Shown: piece by piece, positions 14,930 through 26,310 of the stretch
Layout of the letters: the number at the start of each line of letters is the position of its first letter
How positions within the stretch are numbered: the first letter of the stretch is position 1
Assembly (NCBI GenBank): GCA_008508345.1
Contig: QNGE01003562.1
Span: 1 to 64,000, forward strand
Source of the DNA: Paragonimus westermani
Taxonomy: Eukaryota > Platyhelminthes > Trematoda > Plagiorchiida > Troglotrematidae
Length of the DNA: 64,000 nt
Direction of reading: 5' to 3'
Notes under the pieces: generated by a model
The model's database searches: none
Told to the model about the DNA's origin: nothing
Seen by the model: the letters and a program-made list of their open reading frames with translations, nothing else
Program-made: the position numbers and the translations under genes

Positions 14930-15700
14930 TGTCTGTACTGCCTCGTCTGAGTCACCTATAAAGGAAATACTGGATTTTGTCTTATCCTGAAAATAGGCCG
15001 TTCCTATTTTGTTGTCATCAAAAGATGACGGCATAACATCCGGAGTGCGTGGTGACCATCACATTACTTCAGATGAAGCAGAAATTTACGCGACAAAGAA
15101 ACTGATTTGCTGGTCCGAAATATCCTCGAAAGTTGATGTGAAATACTCACACTGGCAAGTTACTGTTGACAGTGAGTGCAGTTTTGTAACCGTGTTAAAC
15201 ACTGCAGGTGGATGACTTAAGTCTAATGTTTTCTCTTATGGACTGTATGCTTCCGTAACAATTTTTAAAGACGTGGTAAGCGCATTCATTGACAATCTGG
15301 AACACGTCGCAGTTCATCAGGAAGCATCAACTATATCTAGTTCTACCAAAGGTACTCAAGACGATGAATTACTTGCAATACTTGGGAGTGTTCACATTTG
15401 CGTGACTGATGTTTTTGTACTACGTACTCCTCCTGCCCTAAATAATTGATTGTCCACAATGGTTCACAATCCGATTTAGAAAGATATTCATTTCTGTCGA
15501 CTGTCTTCACTTTAAAGGTTGCTATAGATTTACTCTGATCTATCAGTACGATGTGATAATGCACTCGTTTCAATACCTTTTTGCTCAAACAACAAAACAC
15601 ATTTTCCAATTAATTCCTCATAAATATTTGTGCCCACTGATGCTCCTGAGCATACATTGTGCCGCACTTTAAACATGTACACCTCAAGCGCTACTCCATG
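14930..15700 (+). pseudogene. Decayed Gypsy-type LTR retrotransposon: reverse transcriptase into RNase H
   Basis: The plus strand encodes a Gypsy/Ty3 RT in pieces. At about 15040-15105, DHHITSDEAEIYATK fits the segment just before RT motif A. At 15115-15205, SSKVDVKYSHWQVTVDSE is the motif A block (family form FSKLDLKxAYxQ) and is followed by the FTVINT-like FVTVLNTAGG. After a frame change at about 15220, FSYGLYASVTIF matches the LPFGLxxAPxxF block. VAVHQEAS then stands where the catalytic Y-x-D-D should be. Near 15620-15660, FVPTDAPEHTL resembles the first RNase H aspartate motif. Frames shift several times. The loss of both catalytic aspartates means the copy is inactive. Minus-strand frames over the same bases are shadows. 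No LTR was found. Confidence 0.78.
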
Positions 15701-18700
15701 ACCACCTGGTAATTCTGGGTGGGAAGAAACGTTGATCACATTGTGTGTGGTTTATTAATACTAAGCATACACGGTGTGATATAAACATTCTGTTCCGCGG
15801 TTTATTTCAGATTCTAGTTCAGTTACTGTCAAAGTAACACGAACCGAGCCAGTGTACACAAGTTCTAACGGTCAGAAAAGAAATGAGATCAATGCATCAA
15901 AATGTTCGTTTATTTACATTGCATATATCAGTTGTATGTATTATTATGTAATATACGAGTCTGAGTAGATTGCATTTTCTTCGGCACGCTCACCATGTTA
16001 TTCCTTCTGCAACTCTGGGCTGCAGATCAGTACATTCGCGACCACTCTTACATAGTTCAAACCACCGTAGTTACCCGATAAATAGTTTGCGTAAGAGTCC
16101 CATGGTCACAATGCGAGTAACAACCTATCCGTAATTTTGGGTGGTGCGTTCCATAGAAACGCACATGAATCGCTATCTGGAAAGGACGAATGAGCGCTTA
16201 TTAATTCACATCATTAACGGAGATTCATGGCCAGGTAAAGTGGTTATATATCTGGAATTCATTTTGAGTACTCACGAGATTCAATAACCTTACGTTTATG
16301 ACTTTTTTGTCGAAGTTAAAAAGCTGCCCTTACATGTCAATCATTCAAGTACTCAGTAGTGTATAACGCCCCCAACCGATTAAGCAGTACGTGTGCTCCT
16401 TCAACGGATGTACAATTCACGGCCATCCTTCCACCCGGTTCACTTATGAAAAGGCTTCACGGACCTTTGAGAGATTCAAAAAGCCTCTTTCGTATTTTTT
16501 TGCACAGACCGAGAACGAAGGTTCAGTTAATTGCTTTCTCATCGGTGTGTGAGAAACATGCTGTCAGATAGAACCTGCCGTTTTTAATTAGAATGATTCG
16601 GAATGTATTTTTGTCCTCACGTTGCAAGAGTACACCCATTTTTCGGAGCTCCTAGTAACGCACTTCATTTTCATTCTTGATTAGTTCAATGCCTCTGTAA
16701 AATCAGACATTCCTTACTGAGTGGAACACAAAATTGGTCCAGTACATTTGATTCAGATAGTAACTTCTCCCTGAACTCTTCAGTAGCGTACTGATTAACA
16801 TCTCTGCTTATTGTCTGACTGGGTTTGACCAAGACAGCCCTCAGTATTTGTTGAAGGTTTCTGCGAAACAGCTGGTAATGCGTCTCTCGGGTTGCCAAAA
16901 TGGTATGAGGTTTAAAGCTTTTCCGAATAGAATATTACCTTTTCAGGAAGGAGGAAATAATTTTCAATCTACCATCTTCTGGGTAATTGCGATTTGATCA
17001 CCATAATATCCCTTGACGTTTCTATCTTACTGTTTATCTCTGTCCCCTCCTTCTTCTTGTCCCCATATTTCTTCGGAGACCAACTTTCTACCATCTAGCA
17101 AACCTTTCATTGTCTCACTAGTATTAGGTTGACTTTAGTGCACATAAGTGCTCTTCACAAGCCACCTCAGCAGGTGGATGGTTTTTGAACCTAATTCGTT
17201 TTAACATCGATCTGTACCAAAATTTCCTCGCAAATTCTGACCAGTGTTTGTTAATCCTGATCGTATTTTATACATGCCAGAAGAATAGGCAAGGATCTTT
17301 AGTGCTCTTCAGTCGATCCATTAGTGATGTCTTCTTGATCGTGCCACTGTGTTATGCTTCTGTTATCGATCGATTGGGTGATCTTTACTGATCGCTGTTC
17401 GACCTCCGAGTTACCGGTTTTCAAAAGTGTTATGTGCATGTCGCTGCTAAGAATAGATGGATCCTGTACACGATTGAGAAAAGAACGTGTCGATAGGTAC
17501 TGCTTTCTTCGTCGACTGCTAGCACCGTTTCCGTCCAAATTCACTGAGTCTTAGTCTACCACCTCTTCTGCAAGTAGTTTTGATGTATCCTTATCTGATC
17601 TTTACATGCCATTATTGCAGTTAAAAAAAGCTATTACGCAGTCACAAAAATCCTTTACGTGGCAGGCTTTTTAACTGGCTTATGCGAGCATTGAATACGA
17701 TGCGGCTAATTGAAGGTCTGTACAGAGATTCCCCTGCGGACGCATAACATACCATCATAAACTATACTGGTCTTTCCAGCAGGAAAAGTTTGAGAGAAAT
17801 CGGATTGTTAATGGATCTCTTAAACTGTAGTCATCCGTAGTGTCACCAAAAGCACCTAACCCCCTGCCTCCAGACAGCATTTCATTCATGGTTACCATCA
17901 TCATTAAGTTTAATTTAAGAAAACATAAAGGTGATGACTCTGTACATCCATCCACGTTCCAGGGGTATATTCTGTCGTCTGAGTTTACTTCCGTTTGGCC
18001 CCTTTCAGTCAAAATACGTATTTTTGTACAACTGCACTTAAACCACTAGAGGTGTTGTAAACTAACCTTCGGAAATACCGACAATCAAAAAAATGGATTA
18101 CGTCCGAAGTTGCATGTGAAGGGGTAGAAACAGACGATGCAAAGTTGTGGATACAATTCTTTTTGTTTCCAACAACACGCCTGCGTGAAGATGGTTACGC
18201 AGTAAGCAATGAGTAACATCCGCACCAAAACTACTCTCAGCAGACTGGGAATTCCGAACTTATTTACTGCCATTCCCATTTCGTAGACATCACTGAGGGA
18301 GTGGCTGTTCTCCAGGTGGTGCGCAATTCTAAAGAACATGATCAAAATAGACTCACTTGGCCTCGTTACGACGCACATTAACGCCACCGTATGTGTTCAA
18401 GATGTGGCGGTACAAACAGAGAAAACACCCTTCCGATTTGGGTGGCTAGATATTTTCGTATGCTGACCGGTAGTGGTCTTCCGGCAGTGATCAGATCTTC
18501 ACTCCCTAGGACATATTTGTGCGCGGAAATTGATGATGACCGTTGACGCTGTTCTAACGATTTCATAACGAATAAAAGATTTTTCATTGCCGATGCATGG
18601 GACAAGACCGTGTTGGCACTCCGCTGCCCTGGATAGCCTTTGATTTTGACAGGGCAGTTTCTCTATTCTCTATCCTCAACACGCCATGCGAACCAATTTC

Positions 18701-20400
18701 ATCCAGTGATTGGAGTCATCCACATTTGTTACTACTGTGGGAGGTATTAGCTGTCTGTTGTTGTACTCCATGCAGTTTCCAACACTAGAGGGCCGGCTGG
18801 CCTGGAATTCCTTTGATTCACATTTTTGCAAATTACTCAGGTTCCACCGCATACACTGCCTTCGAGTACAGTTATGTGTGGTTCATTCTCGGAGTAAACA
18901 ACAAATAGTATTAGTAGTGGTCGGTGGCGCACCAAATCGCATCGTTGTTGTGCTGGCTGGGCAGTATTTGTGCAAACCGTGCTTGGCTAAGCCTTCAGGA
19001 CCTCCAGATAGAACCAAAAACTTTGCCTGGTCTCGAGGTATTTGTTGCAACCATCAATGTAAATGTAAATTCTGCCGTCGCTTCCTGATCGGCATCCATC
19101 AGCACACAGGAAAGACGAGATGAGTGCATCTGTTCGGCATGTGATGAGATGTGTATATCCCACAATAGATCGTCCAAGCATATTCAAATGCACAGGTGAT
19201 AGGGGGTTGAATGGAGGGTGGTCGCTCAGTTTCTTTAACTATCGGGCTATGCGACTGTGCGACATAACGACCCTACCGTCACTTGTCTACGCCATCACAG
19301 GAGAAATGAACACCTCGGTAAACCCAGACACATGGAAAGTAGAGGATCTGACTGGTCCCTGCCGCAGTCGGACCCTCTTCACAGAGTTGTTATAGAACCA
19401 ACTCCGTTATGTAATACTCAACGTATACTCTGTCACCCGCTTCTGTCGCAAATTTTGTTGTCCTTTCATTAATGTCCGTACACGTTCATACGCGCTGAGT
19501 TGGCACGAAAGTACTAAAAATGCAACATGTTGAATGTTGGATCGAAAGAAGCAGAACACTGTCAGTGGTCTGCCCGTTTGTTCCAGACAAAGTCCACCAA
19601 ACTCGAGTCTAGCAACGAGGTGTCTATACCCATCAAGCAACTGTTATCATTTGCCCATGCCGTCATGCACGCGTTTTCACCACAGTGTGACAAAACCACT
19701 AACAAAGGCGCATGCATCTCAAGTCACTTTCCACACTTGGCGAACGGCCAGTCGTTGACGTGTTTTTGTTGCAACAGACACGAGAAGCCATCTGCTGGGC
19801 TATTCAGACAATGTACTTCAACGAAAGAAAAGAACATCTTTCGAATTTTTTCCAGGAAACTGAGAGCTGCTTAAAAGACAAACCGTGACCTGTTGACTAA
19901 CTCCACTGATACATAATACGAGGTACTTTCGGCCCAGCCACATACTGGTGAGCGACCAACTCGTCCGATTTTTTCCGTTCTCTTCCCTAGTCGACCAGAT
20001 CTTTGAAGAAGAAATATCTATCACCCCGAATCAAACGAAACTCATCGCTGCAGGTTAGGGTGAGCTGGTGCCCAAACTTTAGGAATGGATGAAAGCTGAC
20101 GCCATGCCTGGATACTTCAACCAGTTCCCGACCGACTGAGGGTTGAATAATCCACCAATGTCTCTCTTGTAGTACACATGTACTCAAAGTGAATATCCCA
20201 CCTTCCCTCAACCGTGGTATTAACTGCCTACTTTTTAACCTTGAGACGTTGTTTCCGCAGACTGTAGGATGACTGTTGGAAAACGCGCTTGCACCTTTCC
20301 GCATTCCAATTCGCATCCCTGCGTCATGGTGTTTCACGTGTTGCTTCGGAACTCCTGCCCAGCACCTTCCAGGCTGATCACCAGGTAGGCCTTGGATTTT
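15701..20400. other. Region with many short frames on both strands, unassigned
   Basis: From about 17.2 kb the stop density falls and frames of 60-137 codons occur on both strands, for example 18710-19123 plus (137 codons, cysteine-rich C-terminal half), 18085-18387 minus (100), 19527-19874 plus (115) and 19987-20337 minus (116). I recognise no domain in any of them. The pattern, and the RT fragment just downstream at 20.4 kb, suggest a decayed element body, but this is inference. No RNA gene is visible. Confidence 0.35.
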
Positions 20401-20404
20401 TGTG

Positions 20405-20760
20405 CCTCCGCCGCTAAGGCACTATATTGCTGATCTACCGTAATCGAAGTCTCTGTCTTCAAATTCCAGTGCGGCATTCGCCAGGACAATGCACTGTCAC
20501 CTCTGCTATCCATCAGGGCAGTAGCTGAGATGTCAAGTTAAGCGCAACTGGAACCTTGCTACTAGTTCCACGACACTGTGTTTAACGGTTTACTTTTACG
20601 TTGAGGAGTTGAAATTCCTAATTGATAATCCGACGCGTCTCTCGGAGAATTTTGCTGTCACAACCAGTGTTTTGGAGCTATCCACATGGATGTTCAACTC
20701 TCGGAAGCCAAAACGTATAGTCTTTCGTGGTGGCACTAAGCACAACACGGCAGCTACTGC
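20405..20760 (+). pseudogene. Probable non-LTR retrotransposon RT fragment
   Basis: At about 20410-20540 the plus strand gives a run with KALYC, then VSVFKFQCGIRQDNALSPLL. It closely follows the RT block in LINEs where a strand-turn is followed by G-V-R-Q-G-x-x-L-S-P-L-L-F. Downstream, the frame at 20609-20911 includes WMFNSRKPKRIVFRGG, compatible with the LNxxKSKVxxF block after the catalytic motif. The aspartate pair itself was not found between the two blocks, where frames break. The clade cannot be set from this much. The Q-D-N in place of Q-G-x already departs from the active consensus. Confidence 0.5.
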
Positions 20761-22925
20761 ACAGAAGTCCACTCAGTTCAGTCAGGACTCTATCTACTTA
20801 CTGGAAACCTCCCATACTGTGACCCGTTCAAGTAATGTGTTCACCTGGAGAGGTAAAGTCCTCACCGGTCACCGATCGTACGATACTGCATCCCTGAAGC
20901 CACGTCAGTAGAGATTTGGTGAGAGAGCCCCTCATTCTCAGAAAGCATCACTCACTAGTTCTGAGCCGAGTCCATAGTAATGCACTCAAGGCTAAGATTT
21001 CGCACGCGATATTTTCGTTGTTTTTGTTCTTAGGTTAATAGCGAATTCGTCGACGAGACTTCCTCAGAAGTACGTGATCAGAACCGACATCAGGGCAGTT
21101 ACGAGCACATGACCTACTGCAACACTTGTTACTCAGCTTTTGCACAGTTTGAAAGTGCCACATTTTTGAACAGTTGTACAGTATTCTTGCTAACATATAT
21201 CAGTGTCCTGCTTGCATGTTGACTACCTAAAACCACCCTGTTTATATTTTGGCTATATTATCATTCACATTACTAACAATACCTAACGTTTTATCAATAT
21301 TGTTCATATCTAAGTCAACTTCGCTCACGGGGGTCGACAACTACTCAGGTTTGCTAACAAGTCAACACATCACAATCAACCTGTAACATTTTTGGAACAC
21401 CACGTTGAAATTAGGCCAGAGGTTTGAATCAATAACTAACATATTGTTGAGTTCCATCAGCTTCCCTCGATATCATTGCCTTAGTTTCTACTAATACCAG
21501 CGATATCTACTGTTCTCAGTACATTGGCGACATACCAGCCAGTAAAACTGGTAAACCAGTCTACCTAACAGCTTTGTTCAACAGATTACGTGTACGAAAT
21601 TGCCAAACCACTTAGAAGGAAATATGTTAACCGAGTTGGTAAAAATATGGTTCCACCGCAATCATGAAATAAAACATTCTTCCCAGTACAAATGCCAGTC
21701 ACTCGTAACAAAACTGGAGAAGCTTTTGATCACCTATGTCGCAAAAGCACATAAAGGATATTTATGAGAGGGCCGATTAAACGCTTGTTGCTGAGGGCTC
21801 ATTGCCTGCAACAATTGGATTCCGAACTCATTGACAAAGCCGATCCAGTGTACGCGCTTGAGCAAGAAGTAATTACTACTAGATCCCCACGGACGATCGC
21901 CACGACCTCTTGCAAAAGGAACTCCATGAAAGTGCTTCTATTTTGCGCAGTCGCAAACAGGTGTACTGGAACGTATTCATCAATTGGTGTGGAACTTATA
22001 ACTGGAAATGACAAAGGACAGGCTTTATTTAAATTACACTCTAGTGATTGCCCAAAGCTCCCAATATGTGTTGGGATATATACAGCTGAATAACGCTCTT
22101 TAGGCCGTCGACTGTTGTATCCCCGTGCTCTGTCCAAACACTTGTTTGTCAGTCTGAAAGCAATCAACCAGTCGAAATGGGTAACCGAGCAGGCTATAAG
22201 CTAATCTGAGAAAGTTAGTCTAGTATTTTATCTCATCTCAATGGCAGAAAGCCACTTCTACTCAATCATTTATATACCCATGTTACTGTGAGCAAATACG
22301 TTTGTTGGAAGCCCCATATAAACAGCATCTTGAGAAAGTGAACAGGTATGCCTTAAAGTAAGAAGTTCCCTAACCCCCCCGCCATTGACCTTTTAACCTG
22401 GTAATTTTTTCTCTACTGAACGCGCAGCTGTATATAAGGGAACGATGTGGCCCAAAGCTAGCAGAGAAGGATGGCTAGATAGACTACCTCAGGTACTTGC
22501 TCAAAAAATTGTCTGACATTTTGATCGAACCTTATACAAACATTTTCCAACAGTGTACCATATAAAGGACTGTTGGCGACCTACCAAGATCATATCTGTG
22601 TCAAAGAGAATGACATTCAAACTTCGACCAACTGTACATCTGTAGGTGGCGAGAAACGTTCTTCAGAACTTTCCCCTCGAACGTCTAATGATGCGAGTTG
22701 ACAATACCGAGCTGAATCAGCTTGTGTACTATCAGTTCCGACTGATTGTTAACGGATTGTCCAATCTTGTCGGATTGTTATTTTTGACGCTGGATGGGAA
22801 ATGCGAAGTAGTATGTTTCCGTTTTCTTGGAAGCGGAAATGCTTTTAGATGCGTCAACGGAATGATTCTGTTGTAATCCCAAGCAGTACGGCATCCGACG
22901 ATCTTGCGAAATTTTGTTTAATCAC
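20761..22925. other. Region without recognisable gene
   Basis: Overlapping frames at 21764-22093 (plus, 109 codons) and 21799-22167 (minus, 122 codons) are the longest. Neither shows a family signature. A C7 run lies at about 22374. The rest is short frames. Confidence 0.4.
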
Positions 22926-22929
22926 TAAT

Positions 22930-23270
22930 TTCTGAATCGTCCCCAGTCTGCATGTTTAATTGGTCCAGAAACTTTCTCATCAGTGGCGAATTCCGGTGCA
23001 TCCCAACGCAGATTTTTCCAAGTGAACCTTTTATTTTCATTCGAGTCTAATACCTAATTTCCGTGGATACACTCTTGCTAAAGTGTGCAGATGATGGCGT
23101 CTTTGATGTCGAATATTCCGAACCACTTTCCCTCCTTGCACTACAGGGTGAACTCACTGAATTGGTTAACTGGTGTATTGCCTCCTGCTTTCAGCAGAAT
23201 ACTTACAAAAATACTGTTTTATTCTTCATCCCTAAAGTGAAAACCCCATCTATTCAGAATTTGGGCTACA
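22930..23270 (+). pseudogene. Non-LTR (CR1/Jockey-like) RT fragment around the catalytic motif
   Basis: At about 22988-23045 the frame reads SGASQRRFFQVNLLFSF, which sits where LINE RTs have S-G-V-P-Q-G-S-V-L-x-P-L-L-F. After a frame change, the frame opening at 23063 encodes LLLKCADDGVFDVEY, with C-A-D-D in the place of the catalytic Y/F-A-D-D, then LALQGELTELVNWC, the usual L-Q-x-E-L-x-x-V-x-x-W-C helix, and NTYKNTVLFF, the L-N-x-x-K-T-x-V-L-x-F block. Order and spacing match a LINE RT palm. Only about 340 bp are left, and the copy is frameshifted and truncated at both ends. Confidence 0.72.
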
Positions 23271-23393
23271 GCCTGAAGAGATCTTTGTTGACAATGTTTT
23301 TACAAAGTGAGAAGATTCACAATTTGTGTGTCACATTTAAATTCGTTTTTTAACCTCGTGTATTCTCATTCTCTGTTTTTGTGAACGCATACA

Positions 23394-23416
23394 CGCTCTC
23401 TCTCTCTGTGTGTGTT
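23394..23416. repeat. CT/GT dinucleotide microsatellite
   Basis: A CT dinucleotide run passes directly into a GT run (CTCTCTCTCTGTGTGTGT). It is short and has no associated feature. Confidence 0.8.
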
Positions 23417-23927
23417 TTTATTGTGCTTCGGTCCTTTTTTATTTTCTAACCATAACGTTTTAATTTCTTTCCTAATCAACAAGACACATCTAACCGCAAC
23501 AGTATTCATTGATATATGGTTTGTCGTGCTAAGCATACAAGTAGATTGCCTTCAAAATAGTATCCGATCCTGCTCATCTCTTTCATTTTGACCGTTCTAA
23601 ACCCACATCCACGTACTCAATTCGGCTCCATGTCTACTCCTTATCTGCCCGTAATTGATCATACGATTCAGCTGCTATCTTACACTCGGCACACTTTCTT
23701 ACTACTCCCAACAATTTTGTGAACGAATCAGTCGTAAAGCTGTGGTAGTAATTTTAGCCATTATTCTGTGTTGAAGGTGTTGTGGCGCACGCGATAAATA
23801 TTCAGTTCCCAAAGTGCGTGAGATGGTTTTTTGGTTTGACTTACCTCGACATTTGTGGCCTTGCGTATAGTTATCAGCAAAAACATGGATCCTATGGAGA
23901 GTTGTGCAAAGTTGTACTCACCCACAA

Positions 23928-23975
23928 TATTTATATATGTATATGTATATATACTGATGAGTATATATATATACG
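23928..23975. repeat. TA-rich simple repeat
   Basis: Alternating TATA/TGTA units flank a CTGATGAG octamer. It looks like an ordinary imperfect TA microsatellite. Confidence 0.7.
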
Positions 23976-25039
23976 ACTAATTAATTCACATTATCCATCA
24001 TAGTGTGATAGAACTGATATGGCAATTGAGGAGAAGCTAGGAGGATTGCGTCAGATTCACCATATTTGTTTAGACGCTGACCATACAACTGACCATGATT
24101 TCGTGTATTCGCATCACCAGTCTTAGCTTGACCTACATGGAAGAAAAAACTGACGTTCTGCTTCTTCAACTTTGTCCGTGTTATGGTCATACAAACCGTT
24201 TAGGTTGAGAAGCTGTTCACTGTCACACGAGATATATGAAAATAAACGACCACGAACACAAATAGTATTTTCCTCCGCTGGCATGTGTCAACTCACTTCG
24301 CACTGTTGTACCGCCAGTTTGCTTGGTGACATTTTTTACACTGGGCTTAAGTACTCATTTATGACATTCGCTCCCAGCTTCAAATCTTCTTGGCGGTGTG
24401 GTTTGTTTCTTAGTTTTTGGATCTTCGACTCTTGCTACACTATCTGCCGGCAAGATTGCACGCTAAACAACACAGGTAGACTGTGTTGACTGACGAAACA
24501 TCCATTGGTTCAGAGTGACTAGTGCAATCTGAATTTTCTGTTGTTGTCGTCGTCGTCATGATTACTCGCTAACCAATGAACAACATTCACTTGGACTTTA
24601 GTGAACATTGGTCAATCGGCCAGCGATCGATATTCATAACGAACTGCACAATGGTGTTAGTGGGTCACAAGGATTTCTGTCATCAAGGATAAGAAACTTC
24701 GGCTGTTTGGTTCCCTTTAAAAGCGGCGTTACACCGCAGTAATTGAATATGGCCAAGTGTGCATGTAAGATTTATCCTCGAACAACACTTCTTCCGTTCT
24801 CTTCAAATACATGCACAAAGTGATAACCAAATGGGCATAAGGATGGGTGCTCACAGATAAAATTGTAGAGTCTGTCAGTCTAACAATCATAGCTGTGTGA
24901 TGTGTATGTACGTTTGGGCCTTCATTCAATGTACGAAGAATCAGTATAGGCAGTTGAGTAGGGTTAACTGATCGTATTAAGAAAGTGAGTAAAAATAAGA
25001 AATGAACAACCAAGGTATAAGACAATGAGATGAAGTGTC

Positions 25040-25645
25040 CAAATATCAATCCTCATTCCAAGTGGTTATCCTACACACTTCATCAAGCATCATTCAAAAT
25101 TAATCGACACCCGACCAGCCGTCACAACAGTATCGCGTAGGTTGGTGTACCGATCTTTACCTTTCAACGGTGATGACGTGGCATTCGTGATAAAACGAAT
25201 ACTGAAGGCAGCGGTGAGCTTCACATGTTCGTCAGTTGAAATCAGTGTACTGTATTTAACAACGCGTGGCCCCACAACTCTGGGAAATGATCAAATGACA
25301 TTACTTGCCAACTCAGACCCCATTTGAGGATTTACACTTACATAAGGATCGCAATATGTAGGCAGTCGAGTAAGGTCACTGTACACTTGAACCTCGAAGC
25401 ACATTCCCAAATGGTTTGTGGATACTAAAACTGATACAGTTAGAAGTGTTATGACAAAACATCTGCTCGAATCCGGCCACACAGTAGATTCTTCTAAGGC
25501 TTTCCGCATCTTTAACCACACCACAAACAAACGCGCTTCAGATTCTTCTAGGGCACTAATCATTTAGTTTTAAGAACCATACCTTTTATTCTGAAGTAGA
25601 TCGCAGTGAACCTGGGACTGCTCTGCTAATCCAGTGTACATAGAC
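25040..25645 (+). pseudogene. Penelope-like element 3' half, second lineage (linker plus GIY-YIG remnant)
   Basis: From about 25050 the plus strand reads SGYPTHFIKHH, the N-G-Y-P-x-x-F-I segment after PLE RTs, then VYRSLPFNGDDVAFVIKRI, the V-Y-x-S-L-P-F-x-G-D block before the endonuclease. LLANSDPI follows. The CIY-x-F core is lost to stops, but GSQYVGSR preserves the Y-x-G part and KHIPKWFVD the region after the catalytic Glu. The frame at 25430-25560 gives KHLLESGHTVDSSKAFRIF, the usual H-L-x-x-x-G-H segment. The wording differs clearly from the 59 kb copy (KWFVDTKTD against NWVQSSVLQ), so this is a different PLE lineage. At least three stops or shifts make it inactive. Confidence 0.8.
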
Positions 25646-26117
25646 GAAACATCAATTATACATTTTATCTTAATGTTTTACCCTTTCGCTGTTCAACTCT
25701 TGTTTTCCAAACGTTCCTACGTTACTACACCTCTACTGTACTGTCTGTAGTTAATCGTCGCATATATATTAAAATGTCAAATATTCAACCATTTAACACA
25801 TCAAGTTATGATTGCTAGATGGATATTGTAACCTACGCCTATTCGGTTACCACTTTGTGTATGTAGCTGAAGTGGAAGAAAGGAGTGTTGTATGACCGTA
25901 AATCTTACACAACTGTTTTGACCTTATTCAAATTACTCAGAGAAAAAAACTGTCCCATGCACCCCAGAACTACTGTTCATCACCACAATCCAATTAACCT
26001 CGGTAGATGAGTTACTGTGTCCTGTAGACAGTCTTCCAGTATGCATTCATTGTTCCTGGATCACAAGTAATGTTCACAAGCGAAAGTGACTGAGCGTTCA
26101 GATTTGATAGTTCGGTC

Positions 26118-26310
26118 GTGCCTGATGTGAGGTCACTGGCGCAGTGAACAACACGGGTTCTTCATGATTGGAATGGCCGGAGTTCAAATCCCGGCCGTCG
26201 CAAGGATATGCACTACTGACAAGCTCTAATGAGAGCGAAATTCGAGTCTAGTGCTTCTTTTCGAAAGAGGCTGGCTAGAAAGCCTATCTGAATGAGAAGA
26301 ATGTGATCAA
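26118..26310 (+). repeat. SINE-like repeat, family B copy 1 (tRNA-derived head)
   Basis: A tRNA-like head has an A-box-like stretch (ACTGGCGCAGTGAACAAC) and a B-box-like GTTCAAATCC at 26182-26191, flanked by pairing arms GGCCGG and CCGGCC. A tail follows (AAGCTCTAATGAGAGCG, then TTTTCGAAAGAGGCTGG) that recurs at 31.9 kb and, more weakly, at 36.7 kb. Repetition with the same order of blocks supports a dispersed repeat. It is the best preserved of the three copies. Confidence 0.6.

Larger units (their letters stand above)
23275..25035. other. Region with simple repeats, no recognisable gene
   Basis: A short CT/GT dinucleotide tract lies at about 23394-23416 and a TA-rich tract at about 23928-23975. 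Frames up to 106 codons (24729-25049 minus) show no domain. A small GTC/GTT trinucleotide run sits at about 24540. Confidence 0.5.

Noticed and set aside
14750..15034. Minus-strand 94-codon frame
   Set aside because: It overlaps the plus-strand Gypsy RT start and has no domain of its own.
15343..15739. Minus-strand frames of 69 and 88 codons with a SGAS motif, considered as a retroviral-type aspartic protease
   Set aside because: The plus strand over the same bases and upstream encodes a clear Gypsy RT and the start of RNase H, so the minus frames are shadows.
19000..19125. Cysteine/histidine-rich stretch CKCKFCRRF...HQH, considered as a zinc finger of a LINE
   Set aside because: The spacing does not fit C2H2 or CCHC patterns, and no second finger or adjacent domain supports it.
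23940..23985. CTGATGAG followed by CGAC in a TA-rich stretch, resembling a hammerhead ribozyme core as found in some PLEs and schistosome repeats
   Set aside because: The required GAAA after stem II is absent, and the flanks are simple TA repeat that pairs trivially. Other CTGATGA sites on both strands also lack a pairing stem II plus GAAA.
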